DNA of 64,000 nt, taken from assembly GCF_022539315.1 (NCBI RefSeq), contig NC_066316.1, positions 11,525,108 through 11,589,107 of the forward strand, in the 5' to 3' direction. The notes beneath the pieces were generated by a model. The model was not told the DNA's origin. It made no database searches and worked only from the letters and a program-made list of their open reading frames with translations. The position numbers and the translations under genes are program-made. Shown piece after piece: positions 1 through 9,975 of this stretch; the stretch's first letter is position 1; every line of letters begins with the position of its first letter. This stretch comes from Serinus canaria. Taxonomy: Eukaryota > Chordata > Aves > Passeriformes > Fringillidae.

Positions 1-3000
1 GTTTTTGTTTTGTTTTTCGGTCTGCTAATTTCAATTCACAAACACCATGGGAACCTGCAATTCCAATTTTCTTTTCGCAGTATTAATGAAAACTGGGCAC
101 TGAAAATAGTTAGATTTCTTTCCCTCTAAATCTTAAACCACTTAGAAATACAGTCAAGAATAATAACTTTCTAATCCATTATTACACAATGTAAAACTGT
201 GCTCAACTGCTATTATTTCATGCAAAGATTTTCATAAGTGGTAGGAAGAGGCTTTTAGAACTCAGTTTCTTCTAAGCTGGTTTTTGAGGCAGTACAAAAA
301 CGCTGGTTGTGTGCTGTTGAGAGGAAGAGCTGTGCATCAGAGAAGTGTTTTAAGAAGGGACCCTTGCACCACAAGATGATAATCAGTTCCTCTCACTGGT
401 ATGGCAAGGTTTGAGCATATTTACTGCCTTTATGATTTTTTATTGTTCCTAATCAAACCAACCTCAATTTGTTGTTTTAATAAATAGATAGTTTCAGGGT
501 TTGGGCTTTGGGTATATTTTTGTGACAACCCTTTACTCTTAAAATCAGAGTAATATTTTATGTCATTTAATCTTAACATACTCCAAGAAGGTATTTCAGT
601 TCTCATTTACAGTAAGATGTCTAGGATGGTGTTAATATCTTTTTCATGCTGCAGACACTAAGAGACACTGCAGCTGAGTAAGAGGCAAGGTTACCTGCAG
701 ACACACCTCTGCCGACGTGCCAGGAGCCAATGGCTCTGCCTGGTCCAGCTACCAAGATGCTGGGAAGAAAACTGCATCCAGTGTTTGCCAAAGAGCTGGG
801 AAGCAAAGAGCATGATTTCTGTAAATTTATACTCTTCATTTGCTCTCCACTGACATCGTCTGCTATCCCTTGCAATCCTTCCTGTCTTGCAGGAGAAAAA
901 ATATAGGTGAATTCCCCTTGGAATTGACTTCAGTCTTAGTCAAACAAAGGCACTGCTTAAATAGAAGGCAGCTATTTCAGCCATGTTATGGATGTGGAAT
1001 TATTTATTTATATAGATTTCAGAAGAAATTAAGGTTGACTTTTTTCCAGTGGCCCTTTCCTCCATCTCTCAGAACAGGACTCTTTTTTGGTGTGTACTCC
1101 ATTAGCTGTTCGTATCTAAAGTCCTCACAGACAAACCTATGTGCTTTGTAAAACTTTTCTATTTCCTCCTCTTTTATTTGTCTGGAGAGGCTCTGCTAGG
1201 TTAAATTCATATTTTAATGTAAATGGAACAAAAATAGCAAGTCCTTTTCCTTGCTGAATTGCTCCTTTTCCAGAAGTCCAAACAAATGCAACAACAGATG
1301 CTTTGAAATGTTATAAGTTTAAATAACATCAGTGTAGTGGTTGAATATTTCTCAGACAGATGGGTTAAATGAGACAATTGTGAAAACATTCTTAAAATAA
1401 AAGGAAGCCATCAGGTGAGAGGCAGGAATTTAGGTAACATTGAAAAATATACCTTAGATGTTTCTTTTAGATTGCAATATTAGAATGTTTTCCTCTGAGC
1501 AAGCTGTTAACTGTCATTTAGTAGACATTAATTGCAAAGTTAGTTGACAGCATTTGGCCCAAATGTATGTATCTTAAAGAGAAAGAGCAGCTGTTAATCC
1601 ATCAGGTATTGACAGTGTATTCAGTGGCTTCTATTATTTCTCAGACAGAAATTAATTTCCTGAAATCACATACAGTAAGATAAGACTCTCTCATTTTCAC
1701 TCACTATGGAAATACTCAGTCTTTGTTCTGCACCCAATGCATTGTCTCTTGTAAAACAGTAAGTGACACCCTAAGTGTAAAAGAATTTCCATTTTCTACA
1801 ATAGCTACAATGAACAAACAGGATCTAAACCAGTCACTGACTACTTTGGAACAGGGCACCTTTCTTTGAAGGCTGGCATCTGCCCTGAAATGACATAAAC
1901 ATCTTAAAACCTTCAAGACCTCTTGTGTTGCCATAGAAAGTACCAACGGCCCCAACTCATAACAAGGGAGAACTTTCAGAAGGATACAAAAAGTTAAAAT
2001 ACTATTTGATATGGGTTTTTTAAATTTTATAGTTATGTCTCTGTTCTTTCAGCTGAAAAAAATGTCAACTTCTTTAAACCTGTTTGAAATAACGGCCAGG
2101 AGGAAGTGTTTCAGCAGTAAGAACACAGGTCACCAATAAATAAATGATGAATAATAACAGAGTGGAGAAGGAACTTATTCTTGTGGGGAATTGTGGCTTT
2201 TTTGCTATGTTTTATTATTCATAGGCCAATTGTAGATGTCTGTAGCTGGTGGCTGCTTTCAATTCTGGTAGTCCAAACTTGTTGCAATTTTTGGACTGGT
2301 ATTGATATTTTGACTGGCATTACATTTAAAGTGGCATCCTTAAAATCATCATCTTCCTGTTATGTCTTTACAGTGCTTTAAAAAGTGACTCTGGAGCATA
2401 GTGTGCTTTTGTGGACCTTGAGCAAGACCCTTTTCTAGCACACCTCAGTACAATGATACCTGTAGGCACACCCTGATAAAGTTAAGATCCTGGATGTATG
2501 GTAAAGCTGGCATTTAGTACTTTTAGTTAACATCTATATTTTACTGGTTGAATTTTTAGCCATGCATAATGATGCATAAATGCAGCTTCTCCAAGCCAGG
2601 TTGGCTCTCCTGAGCTCAGCCAAGGCTGGCAGTGCTGAGGACACACAGCCTCCCAGAAGTTTGGACATGCTGGTATAATCAGAGGAATACTGCATTAACC
2701 CAGATAACTTCATTTCTGTCCATGACACTTGTTAGACTAGAGAGGATCCATCTCAGCTATCACCACTTTGTGATTCTATCTAAAGATCTGCCTCCCCTGC
2801 TGCTGCAAAATTCAACGAAGAAAGGAGATCATGGAAAACACAAAAGCACTGTGTGTGCTGAGAGCATTTAAACTAAAAATTCCTCCTGGAATTAGGGTTT
2901 CATTCCTCATGGCTGTGCAAGGGCTCAAAATATGCCAGACAACACAATAGTTCCTATCAAGAAGATTTTCCAGTGTGAAGACATAGGTCAGATCTATTCA

Positions 3001-3716
3001 CATCACAGCTGAAAAGACCAGAGTCTGGCCTCAGAGGTGGCTTCTTAGGAGGCTGAGTCCTTACTCTGTGCAATTTGAGAGGTTTTCTTGGGGCATAAAG
3101 CAATCCTTGAAGGAACATCTGATAATGGGCTCAGTGATGAAAAAAAGGAATGGGAGAAGTGAGTGAAAAAGTGCTCTAAAGTGTAGCCATATCCAAGGAG
3201 GACTCTGAAGTAGAAAATAGGAGAAAGGGTTGGATAGCTCTCTAAAAGCAGTAAGAATAAATAGAATTCATTTTTAAAAAGAAAAGAAAACATTAGAAGG
3301 AAAGGAGAAACTGAGGAAAGGGAAGAGTACAGGAGAGCTGAGGATACCTTATCTGTAGTGAATTTATTGGCTGCTATCAGCCGTTTTCTTCTTTTTTCCC
3401 CCTCCATTCCGTCTTATCGTCACTGCCTTCTCAATAAATAGTATGGTGTCACTTTTTGCTCCTTACAGAAAGAGAGGGAGAGAGAAAGGGAGAGGGAAAT
3501 CCTTTCCTCTGAGATGTTCATGTCCCTGCATTTAAATTGTGGCACATCTGTTATTTCAGATTATTTAGGCATTATTTGCCTAACAACACACTAGGACAAA
3601 TTACACCTTTGAAGGCTACAACGAGGTGTTCTTTGCTGTTCTTTTCCTTTAAGCCTGAAAAAGATGTACTGCAACCCTAACTGGTTTTGGACTAGAAGAG
3701 GGGGGTGCTGATGCCT
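1..3716 (+). other. NRXN1: NRXN1 last intron, 3' portion (no exon seen)
   Basis: This is non-coding sequence upstream of the NRXN1 terminal exon, read as the distal part of the last intron because the exon begins with a good acceptor and a split codon. The longest open frames (up to about 120 codons, for example 3045-3407 on the minus strand) overlap others on both strands, resemble no family I know and are biased by low-complexity sequence. A purine-rich GA tract lies near 3465-3500. I see no second exon, RNA gene or promoter. The donor site and the preceding exon lie outside the window. Confidence 0.75.
3465..3500. repeat. GA-rich low-complexity tract
   Basis: A short run made almost only of A and G, with GAGA and GGGAGA steps, inside the NRXN1 intron. 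It is a simple-sequence tract with no visible unit longer than a few bases. Confidence 0.6.
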
Positions 3717-4101
3717 TGTGTAGGCTGACCTAGAACAAAGACTAGATGGAGCTAAAGAATTAAGTAGGGATTTATTACGAGGCCTCAATAGATCCACCTT
3801 GGGCAGCACAACCCAAAATGGACAAAAAAAATTAGAGACCACCAGCCATGGGGTCTCACACTTTTATAAGTTTTGGCCAATTAGCATATTGGAGCTAATT
3901 GTCCAATACAGCTTTAGCCCTTTAGCCCGTGAAGTCCCATCCTTCTTGTTTTCTCTCTTCATTCCACCGTTGTTTATGCTCTTGGGCCTGAGATCTGGAT
4001 GGGCTGTCCTTGGGTCCCCAGCTAGAGAAGGAATTATTTTGCCTACCTGCTCTGTGAAAAGAGCTCACCATCCCCTAATAAGAAGCCAAGTCTTACACAC
4101 C
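3717..4101 (-). mobile_element. Solo LTR-like endogenous retrovirus remnant, antisense in the NRXN1 intron
   Basis: Read on the minus strand, this stretch has the order expected of a retroviral LTR. A U3-like part comes first, then a TATA box (CTTATAAAAG, complement of 3861-3870). An AATAAA follows about 90 nt later (complement of 3771-3776), then a short U5-like tail ending near 3717. The edges read TGTGTAAG at the minus-strand start and CCTACACA at its end, which fits TG...CA termini. I could not find a matching target-site duplication, so the boundaries are approximate. No gag, pol or env sequence accompanies it, so a solo LTR is most likely. The family is not identified. Its + strand end is about 180 bp from the NRXN1 acceptor, and any transcription from it would run antisense, away from the exon. 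Confidence 0.55.
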
Positions 4102-4220
4102 AAAGCAGAACAGAATCTGAAAAATCTGAAAGCTAAGACCTGAGGCATCAGTGCATCTCCAGGCTGTCCTGGCCTGGCGGGTGCAGCTAGAAGGACACAT
4201 GGCCGTAGCAGCAGGCATGA

Positions 4221-4281
4221 CTGACTCCTCCATGTGGAAACTCAAGGATAACCTCTCCTTTCTTTCCTTATCTACCCACAG
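4221..4281 (+). promoter_or_regulatory. NRXN1: 3' splice site of the NRXN1 terminal exon
   Basis: The acceptor dinucleotide AG is at 4280-4281 and follows a pyrimidine-rich stretch from 4252 that contains no other AG. Two branch-point-like motifs are visible: CTGAC at 4221-4225 and TAAC at 4249-4252, whose A at 4251 is 30 nt from the acceptor. The exon starts at 4282 with CA, which completes an Ala codon whose G would come from the previous exon, as expected for the neurexin stalk reading A-N-P-T-R. Confidence 0.8.
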
Positions 4282-4589
4282 CAAACCCCACCAGGGCAGG
4301 AGGAGGACGGGAGTACCCCGGCTCGTCCGAGGTGATCCGCGAATCCAGCAGCACGACGGGCATGGTGGTTGGGATCGTGGCGGCGGCGGCGCTGTGCATC
4401 CTCATCCTCCTGTATGCCATGTACAAGTACAGGAATCGAGACGAAGGCTCCTACCACGTGGATGAGAGTCGAAACTACATCAGTAACTCAGCACAATCCA
4501 ACGGGGCTGTGATCAAGGAGAAACAGCCCAACAGCGCTAAAAGTTCCAACAAAAACAAGAAAAATAAGGATAAGGAGTACTATGTCTGA
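4282..4589 (+). CDS. NRXN1: Neurexin-1, terminal coding exon (stalk end, transmembrane helix, cytoplasmic tail)
   Basis: Presynaptic adhesion receptor that binds neuroligins, LRRTMs and cerebellins across the synapse. Only the last exon is here: 101 full codons plus the last two bases of a split Ala codon, ending in TGA at 4587-4589. Residues 1-26 of the exon are the extracellular juxtamembrane stalk ([16 protein letters not shown], then [10 protein letters not shown]). Residues 27-47 form a hydrophobic helix starting [12 protein letters not shown] (from 4362). Residues 48-101 are the cytoplasmic tail: a basic [10 protein letters not shown] segment, the site known in the family to bind protein 4.1, a Lys/Asn-rich stretch, and the C-terminal EYYV, a class II PDZ ligand for CASK and Mint proteins. 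The tail reads [10 protein letters not shown] and [10 protein letters not shown]. This matches neurexin-1; as I recall, neurexin-3 has QVDETRN and GTLMKEKQ there. Alpha and beta isoforms share this exon. GCG-rich Ala codons in the helix make it much GC-richer than its flanks. Confidence 0.95.
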
Positions 4590-4956
4590 TCTCAACATCT
4601 AAAAGAACGCTTGTATAGAAATAGTCTTCATTTTATCTGAGACATAATACAAACTTATTTACTTTACTTTTTATGAAGCACATTCAAAAACAAACAAACA
4701 GAAAAGACAGGGAATGCAATCAGAAAGGAAAGACTGTTTTTAAAAACAAGCATTTCATGCTCTTGTTTTTCAGAAACAGGAGCTGATAAATTCCCTAACA
4801 TCCACAGTGTTTTCATTTACTCTGCCTGTCTTTATGTTGCTGGAACGTTTCTGAAAGACAATGATGACACCACGCACTCATAAAGCAAGGAGTATTACTA
4901 CAACATCGAGGCACAATATGAAAAAATAATCAAATTAAAAAAAAACAAAACAGGAA

Positions 4957-4962
4957 AATAAA
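4957..4962 (+). terminator. Possible proximal polyadenylation signal (weak)
   Basis: AATAAA inside an A-rich stretch 370 bases after the NRXN1 stop codon. The hexamer could be an accident of the oligo-A sequence around it, and no clear GT-rich downstream element follows. Use would give a very short 3' UTR. Confidence 0.2.
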
Positions 4963-5675
4963 AAAAAAAAGAAAAAAGAAGCTACCTATGATTCTGGATT
5001 TAGCCAAAGTGCTAGCGCTTTCTTGAGAAGTAAGTTAGTCTTATTGTCAGAGAAGACTGTCATTAAATGTGGTGACTCAACAAGCAAACATAAAGAGTTT
5101 GCCGTCTGGTGCAGTGAAGCAGTGATTGGAAACTTGCATTTTGAAACAAAGTGCTGGCTTTTCTGAAGACTTATGTAGAAATACTTTCAAAAAGCCCCTT
5201 TCTGGTTGTGAGGAAAATAGTATGGAGGCCTTATTTTCAAAAACAAAAACAAAAATCTGGAATATAAGGCACATTTCCACAAAAATATTAAAAAAAAAAA
5301 AAAAGAAAAAAAAAGAAAAACAAGAGGGCATAGATGCAATCATTGGGAAATTTTCATGCACGCTTAATATGTTATTACATATGTTTATATAAAAACACAT
5401 CTATATGTGCTTTCTGGACTGTGATAAGTGATGTTTTATAGCCTGTTGTATAGAAAATGCAAACTATATCTGCTCTTCAGCCATTTTTGGTAAACTCAAT
5501 GTTATAAGTGTTGCTAGGTATAGAGAGTTTTATGACATCTGGAGCAACAGACATTCTTCAGTTTTTTTGCAGCCATTATAAATTGTCCCAGACTTTTTCC
5601 CCTTTTTTCTTTTTTTTTTTTTTTCTGATTTTTAATTTACAGTGTAGTGGTTATACAAAGGGGGATGTGTATGAA

Positions 5676-5683
5676 TGTATATA
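5676..5683 (+). promoter_or_regulatory. Pumilio-type recognition element in the 3' UTR
   Basis: TGTATATA fits the TGTANATA consensus bound by Pumilio-family repressors. It lies about 1.1 kb into the NRXN1 3' UTR. A match to an 8-base motif in AT-rich sequence is expected now and then by chance, so function is only a possibility. Confidence 0.3.
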
Positions 5684-6425
5684 AGAGTCAGCTAATTTTT
5701 TTCTTACCTGTACAGCTCTATTATGTTGCAATTAAGTTTCAGTAGTTTGTATGAAAGAAGTGGACTAGAAAGCAAAAATATATCTCTACTGTAATTTGTC
5801 TTCTCCCTCCTATCCCCATCTCTTGCTCCTGATATGCATCAATGAAGTTGATCAGAATGGCCAATTTTCCTAGAAATATACATTCATTAATTAGCTAAAT
5901 GTTTAGTGACTTAAACTGGCCTTTGGCTTCCAGTCAAAGCTTCACTATTGGAGAGCATGGTTTGCCTTACAGAAACCTTGTTCTTAGAAATTACAAGAAT
6001 GATGAGTTTCTTGAGAATCTTAGGAAGTATCATATAGTGTTTATCTGGCATTCATATGAAGAACAGCTACTACAGCACTGGGTGGTAAAAGATCTAAAAA
6101 AACCCATTGTAATTATCCAGGCTGATTCTATTGCAGAATTTATCCCTTTCTCCAAAAAGGAAATACTCTTGAGGTGCACGATAGTATTTTTCAATGGTGG
6201 GCATTTTGACATATGAAAAAGTATTTTTAGCTAAGTTGATTGTGTAGTATTGCAAGACATCATAACCAGACAGATATAAGTTCATTATGTTTTAAAGTGA
6301 CACAGCTTATCTTGCATATATAAAACATTAATGCATTTTAGTTAAACACATGAAATGTAATGCTGTAATTTACACGTTAAGTTTGGAATTTTTTTTTTCT
6401 AGTAATATTTCATTAGTTTCACAGC

Positions 6426-6431
6426 AATAAA
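6426..6431 (+). terminator. Internal polyadenylation hexamer, candidate alternative 3' end
   Basis: AATAAA about 1.8 kb after the NRXN1 stop codon, followed by ordinary AT-rich sequence. It could give a shorter transcript isoform. Nothing in the sequence decides whether it is used. Confidence 0.3.
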
Positions 6432-6642
6432 TCATAGCATAACATTTTATTTACACTGAAGTTCAAAGGGAATGCATTAGACAGAAAGAGGGTAGCTCAA
6501 TAGAAATCAACCAAATCATCAGAAGGCCTCCTGGGAGGGATACCAACATTCACACTTTACAGACAAGAAGGAGAAATTTAAAATTAGCTTTAAACAGCAG
6601 ACACAAAACATTTTGTTGTGTGTTACTCACTGTAGCTGATGA

Positions 6643-6648
6643 AATAAA
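6643..6648 (+). terminator. Internal polyadenylation hexamer, candidate alternative 3' end
   Basis: AATAAAG context about 2.05 kb after the stop codon. It is a second candidate for a shortened NRXN1 3' UTR, with no strong downstream GT-rich element visible. Confidence 0.3.
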
Positions 6649-7307
6649 GTTGGGAACTGGTACAGCTATCTATCTGGGAGTCAGAGCACTTTAAAAATAC
6701 ATGTAGCTGACATGGAAACACCTCTCTTGAAGTTTGCCAACCACATCAAGGTGTGACATGTTGCATTTGTGAAACGACTTTTTATTTTCATTAGCATTTA
6801 CGCAAAAGTGAAGGAAAAAAAAATCACAAAAACCACAAAATCCATCTGATGTTCATTTCTTAGATTGTTGTTCACCTGTGGCACTCATCATTTCTCCCAC
6901 CTTTACAAGACAGCTGTACTCAGGGAATGGCAGGGGCAAGGGTGACTGGAGGTCATTGCTGGAAGCAAGAGACTTCAGCTGGAGGGGGGAAAGAAGTTGA
7001 AAGCCAGGTGTTGTTCAGATTTCAGTGCTTGAAGGTACTAGAAGAACAAGAATAATCTGTTGACAGGAGACTGGGCATGACAGAAAATGATTTGGGTGAG
7101 ATGAAATGGTCTTTTCTGCTTGGGATTGATTGCATTAATGAAATAGCCTTGTCAGGCCAACTTCCAGGCAGTTTGGTAGATCAATCTTTAACTAAATCCA
7201 TACATCAAGGAAAAAAAAAAAAAAGATCTCCTACTATTAAAATAAGAAAACACAATTTTAACACTGTTTCTGAAGGTTCTCCTTTTTCCTCTTTAATTTC
7301 ATAATTT

Positions 7308-7322
7308 AACAACAACAACAAC
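7308..7322 (+). repeat. (AAC)5 microsatellite in the 3' UTR
   Basis: Five exact AAC units followed by six A. It sits in the distal NRXN1 3' UTR. Similar AAC or GTT runs recur at 33210-33225 and near 63008-63020. Confidence 0.85.
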
Positions 7323-7683
7323 AAAAAATTATGGATGTATCAGAAATGCCAGCAAGTGGATTTAAAATTCTTTTTTGTTTAAAAGCAGCAGCAACAACAA
7401 ACAGACATAAACCAACTACCTAACATAAAATTGGATCCTTTCTCTATAATAACCTAATTTGTTTGACTGAGATGGCTTCATTTCTATGACTGTATTGTGT
7501 TGCCTTTTTTAACAAAACACTAAATAACGTGTGAAACTTTCAACCCTAAGACATCAAAGAGAGGCCCAATGCCCCTAACCTTATAGTGCTTTCTGTGATA
7601 GATATTTACAATTTTTTTATTTGTTGCAAGGCCAATTTATTCATTATTGGAAATGCTAAGCAAGTGGAATTTACTGTTTTGTT

Positions 7684-7689
7684 AATAAA
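7684..7689 (+). terminator. NRXN1: Main polyadenylation signal proposed for NRXN1
   Basis: AATAAA followed within 25-40 bases by a T- and GT-rich stretch (TGGCTTGTTTCTTGTCTTGC, from about 7710), the usual arrangement around a cleavage site. Cleavage would fall near 7700-7710. The position gives a 3' UTR of about 3.1 kb, in line with what is known of the gene in other vertebrates. Confidence 0.6.
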
Positions 7690-7708
7690 AATGTTTCTTA
7701 ATACAAAT

Positions 7709-9682
7709 GCTGGCTTGTTTCTTGTCTTGCTCTTAGATTGTGAGTACCTGTTCATCCTGAGGCTGTGAAAAAAACTGGTAAATTGGTATGAAGTTACAGA
7801 CATTCATGTCAGGAAAGAGTACTTGGAGCTCTTTATACACTCCAGTGAAAACCTTCAAGTCTTGTGTTCATCTGGCCCACTTAGAAAAGTATTAATGACA
7901 TCAATGAATTGGTTTTGCACAGACTTGCTTAGTTTGAAATTTTCTAGTATTTTTTAAACCAAAAAATTAAAAGTTGATCTTCTCTTCCCCATCTGTATGA
8001 AAAAAGAACTCCCCCTTTTTGCCACTTTTTGATTTCTGTAGTGGAAATAAGGTGGAAGAGGGTAAGGTAATGGGATGGAAAGTTAAAACATTTGTTAAAA
8101 GTGAAAACATTTTCTCTTGTCTAGAAGATGATTTAAAAATTAATGGGAAAATGAATGTATTTCAGGTCCTTAAAAACATTTCTGGATAATAATTACAAAA
8201 TTTCAACCGGAGCTAATCCATTACATAAGTGCTTTCCTACTTAGCATGGCATTTAAATTCATGGACAACTTCAAGCAAACATCTAATCCTATTGATTTAA
8301 GCAAGTGTCTAAACTTGCCTAAATGTACTGCTGAATGGGGATGGAGTTAAGCTTTTGGATCTAAGCTCCAAACAGAATTTAATTTTGTAACATCTTAAAT
8401 CACATCAGCAGCTTTTAAACTTCAGTGAGATTTATTCATCTGCTTAATTACGTATAGACTGAAGTATTTTAGATAATTTAAGCTCAGGAATATCTGGAGG
8501 AAAACAGTCCCTATCTTCCATTGGTGTAAAACACTTTGAAACTTCTAAACTGCTTTATACTGAGATTAGGTCTTGTGAGTGTACTTCAGTAATACTGAAT
8601 ATTCAATTTAGGAAAATGCTCTACACACATTTGAAGGAATTATAACAACAGTGGTTTTTTTTCTACTACTACTACTACTACTACTGCAAAGAAAACCCCC
8701 AACCAAATCCAAAACCAAATCACATTTAATTATTCTAAATTCTACAATGTAGCTATTGCTTTCTTTTTTTTTTAATTTTTTTTTGACATCTATATTGTGT
8801 ATACTATTCCTTTTTACCAGAATCCTAATGGCCTCTCACTGCCTGCATCATTCATCATTATCTGGCCACTATAAGTGGTGGCCTCCATCACCAATTATCA
8901 CTGTGGTCAAGCAGCTAAAAAGCCTTTACAAGATGATGAAAAAAGAGAAAAAACTAAACAACACCCCCAAATGTCACTCAGAATAAGGAAAACAAAGCTT
9001 ACATAGGCTGTAAATGGCAACTGTGTTTGTTAATTGCTCCTATGTGACTTCTTTATAGTTCACTGAAACAGTTTTAAATTGGGGTTCTGGATCTGATTTT
9101 CTTTTTGATTATAGAAATTTACTTTTAAGTTCAGTACAGGCCTGTTCAGAGGTGCTTAGAACAATTTTTCTGGGTCAGGCACCCTTGCCAGTATAGTTTT
9201 ATTTGAAATGCAGCCTATCAGGTTTATTTTAAAGCCCCCACTTTTTAAAACTATGTAAGTATTTCAGTGTTAAAATGTTTCTGGCTCTCATGGGAGTGGA
9301 GAGAAAGAGAAGCCCACACTACATTTAATTCAATTTATAGATTGATAAATGTTTGGTAATGGTAAAACTGCTTGCCTGCCAGCTTCAGATTCATCTGGAT
9401 GGACTGCAGCTGATTTGGTTGGTTACTACTCTTCATGAAGCCAGGAGCCTCCCCCACAGGTTAAGCTTTGAACTAGAATTTCCAGAAAAGATACAGATGA
9501 GCTCAGTTTTGTCAGACACAGGGCCAGAACTCAACCAGTCCTTTACCCACTTCTTTTGGAGGTTCTTTCCTGCTGAAGGTCATTGACAGACTTCACCACC
9601 ATCTCTAACTTCTGCCAGAGAAAGTCTGCCCCCCTGCTTTTTCTTTCTCAGTCACTTGCTGCTACACCAATATCTGAATTTC
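7709..9682. other. Intergenic AT-rich sequence directly 3' of NRXN1
   Basis: No gene, RNA or transposon recognised. Open frames are 60-77 codons and without known similarity. The stretch holds a CTA microsatellite at 8663-8685 and T-rich runs near 8761-8785. If NRXN1 transcripts use a more distal polyadenylation site, part of this could be 3' UTR. Confidence 0.6.
8663..8685. repeat. (CTA)n microsatellite
   Basis: Seven full CTA units plus CT, uninterrupted, preceded by a T run. Confidence 0.9.
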
Positions 9683-9975
9683 ACGGAATCATAGAATAAG
9701 CTGAGTTGGAAGGGACCCATCAGGATCACTGAGTCCAGCTCCCAGTCCTGCATGGTCACACCAAGTACCTGAGACCTTTGTCCAAATGCTTAAACTTTGT
9801 CAGGCTTGGTGCTGTGGCCACTGCCCTGGGGAGCTGTTCCAGTGCCCAGCCACCCTCTGAGTGAAAATCCTTTTCCTGAAATCCAACCTCAACCGCCTGT
9901 GACACAGCTTCAGGCCATTCCCTTGGATCTTCTCTCTTCAGCAGAGAGATCAGAATCTACCCCTCTGCTTCCCCT
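9683..9975 (-). mobile_element. CR1 LINE, 3' end fragment (minus orientation)
   Basis: Read on the minus strand this is the 3' part of an avian CR1 retrotransposon. It includes GGAATGGCCTGAAGCTGTGT, a GGATTTCAGGAAAAGGATTT-like segment, the CTGGAACAGCTCCCCAGGG motif and GGTCCCTTCCAAC. It then ends in the tandem octamer ATTCTATG-ATTCCGTG complementary to about 9683-9700. It is cut off at the 5' side near 9975, as is usual for CR1, and keeps none of the reverse transcriptase. CR1 insertions make no clear target duplications, and none is seen. Confidence 0.9.

Larger units (their letters stand above)
4590..7708 (+). other. NRXN1: NRXN1 3' untranslated region
   Basis: AT-rich sequence after the stop codon, read as one long 3' UTR up to the AATAAA at 7684. 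The resulting length of about 3.1 kb agrees with what I recall of mammalian NRXN1 transcripts; that is general knowledge, not a comparison made here. It contains many ATTTA-type and oligo-A or oligo-T tracts: A-rich near 4935-4980 and 5288-5325, T-rich near 5600-5625, and AAC repeats at 7308-7322. It also has a Pumilio-type motif and several internal polyadenylation hexamers. A 105-codon open frame (5899-6216) is probably chance. The 3' end is inferred and could be earlier or later. Confidence 0.7.

Noticed and set aside
4151..4465. 104-codon open frame in a different + frame across the exon boundary
   Set aside because: It is out of frame with the neurexin reading and crosses the splice acceptor. 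Minus-strand frames here are equally shadows of the exon.
5899..6216. 105-codon open frame on the + strand
   Set aside because: It lies inside the inferred NRXN1 3' UTR, overlaps minus-strand frames and has no known domain.
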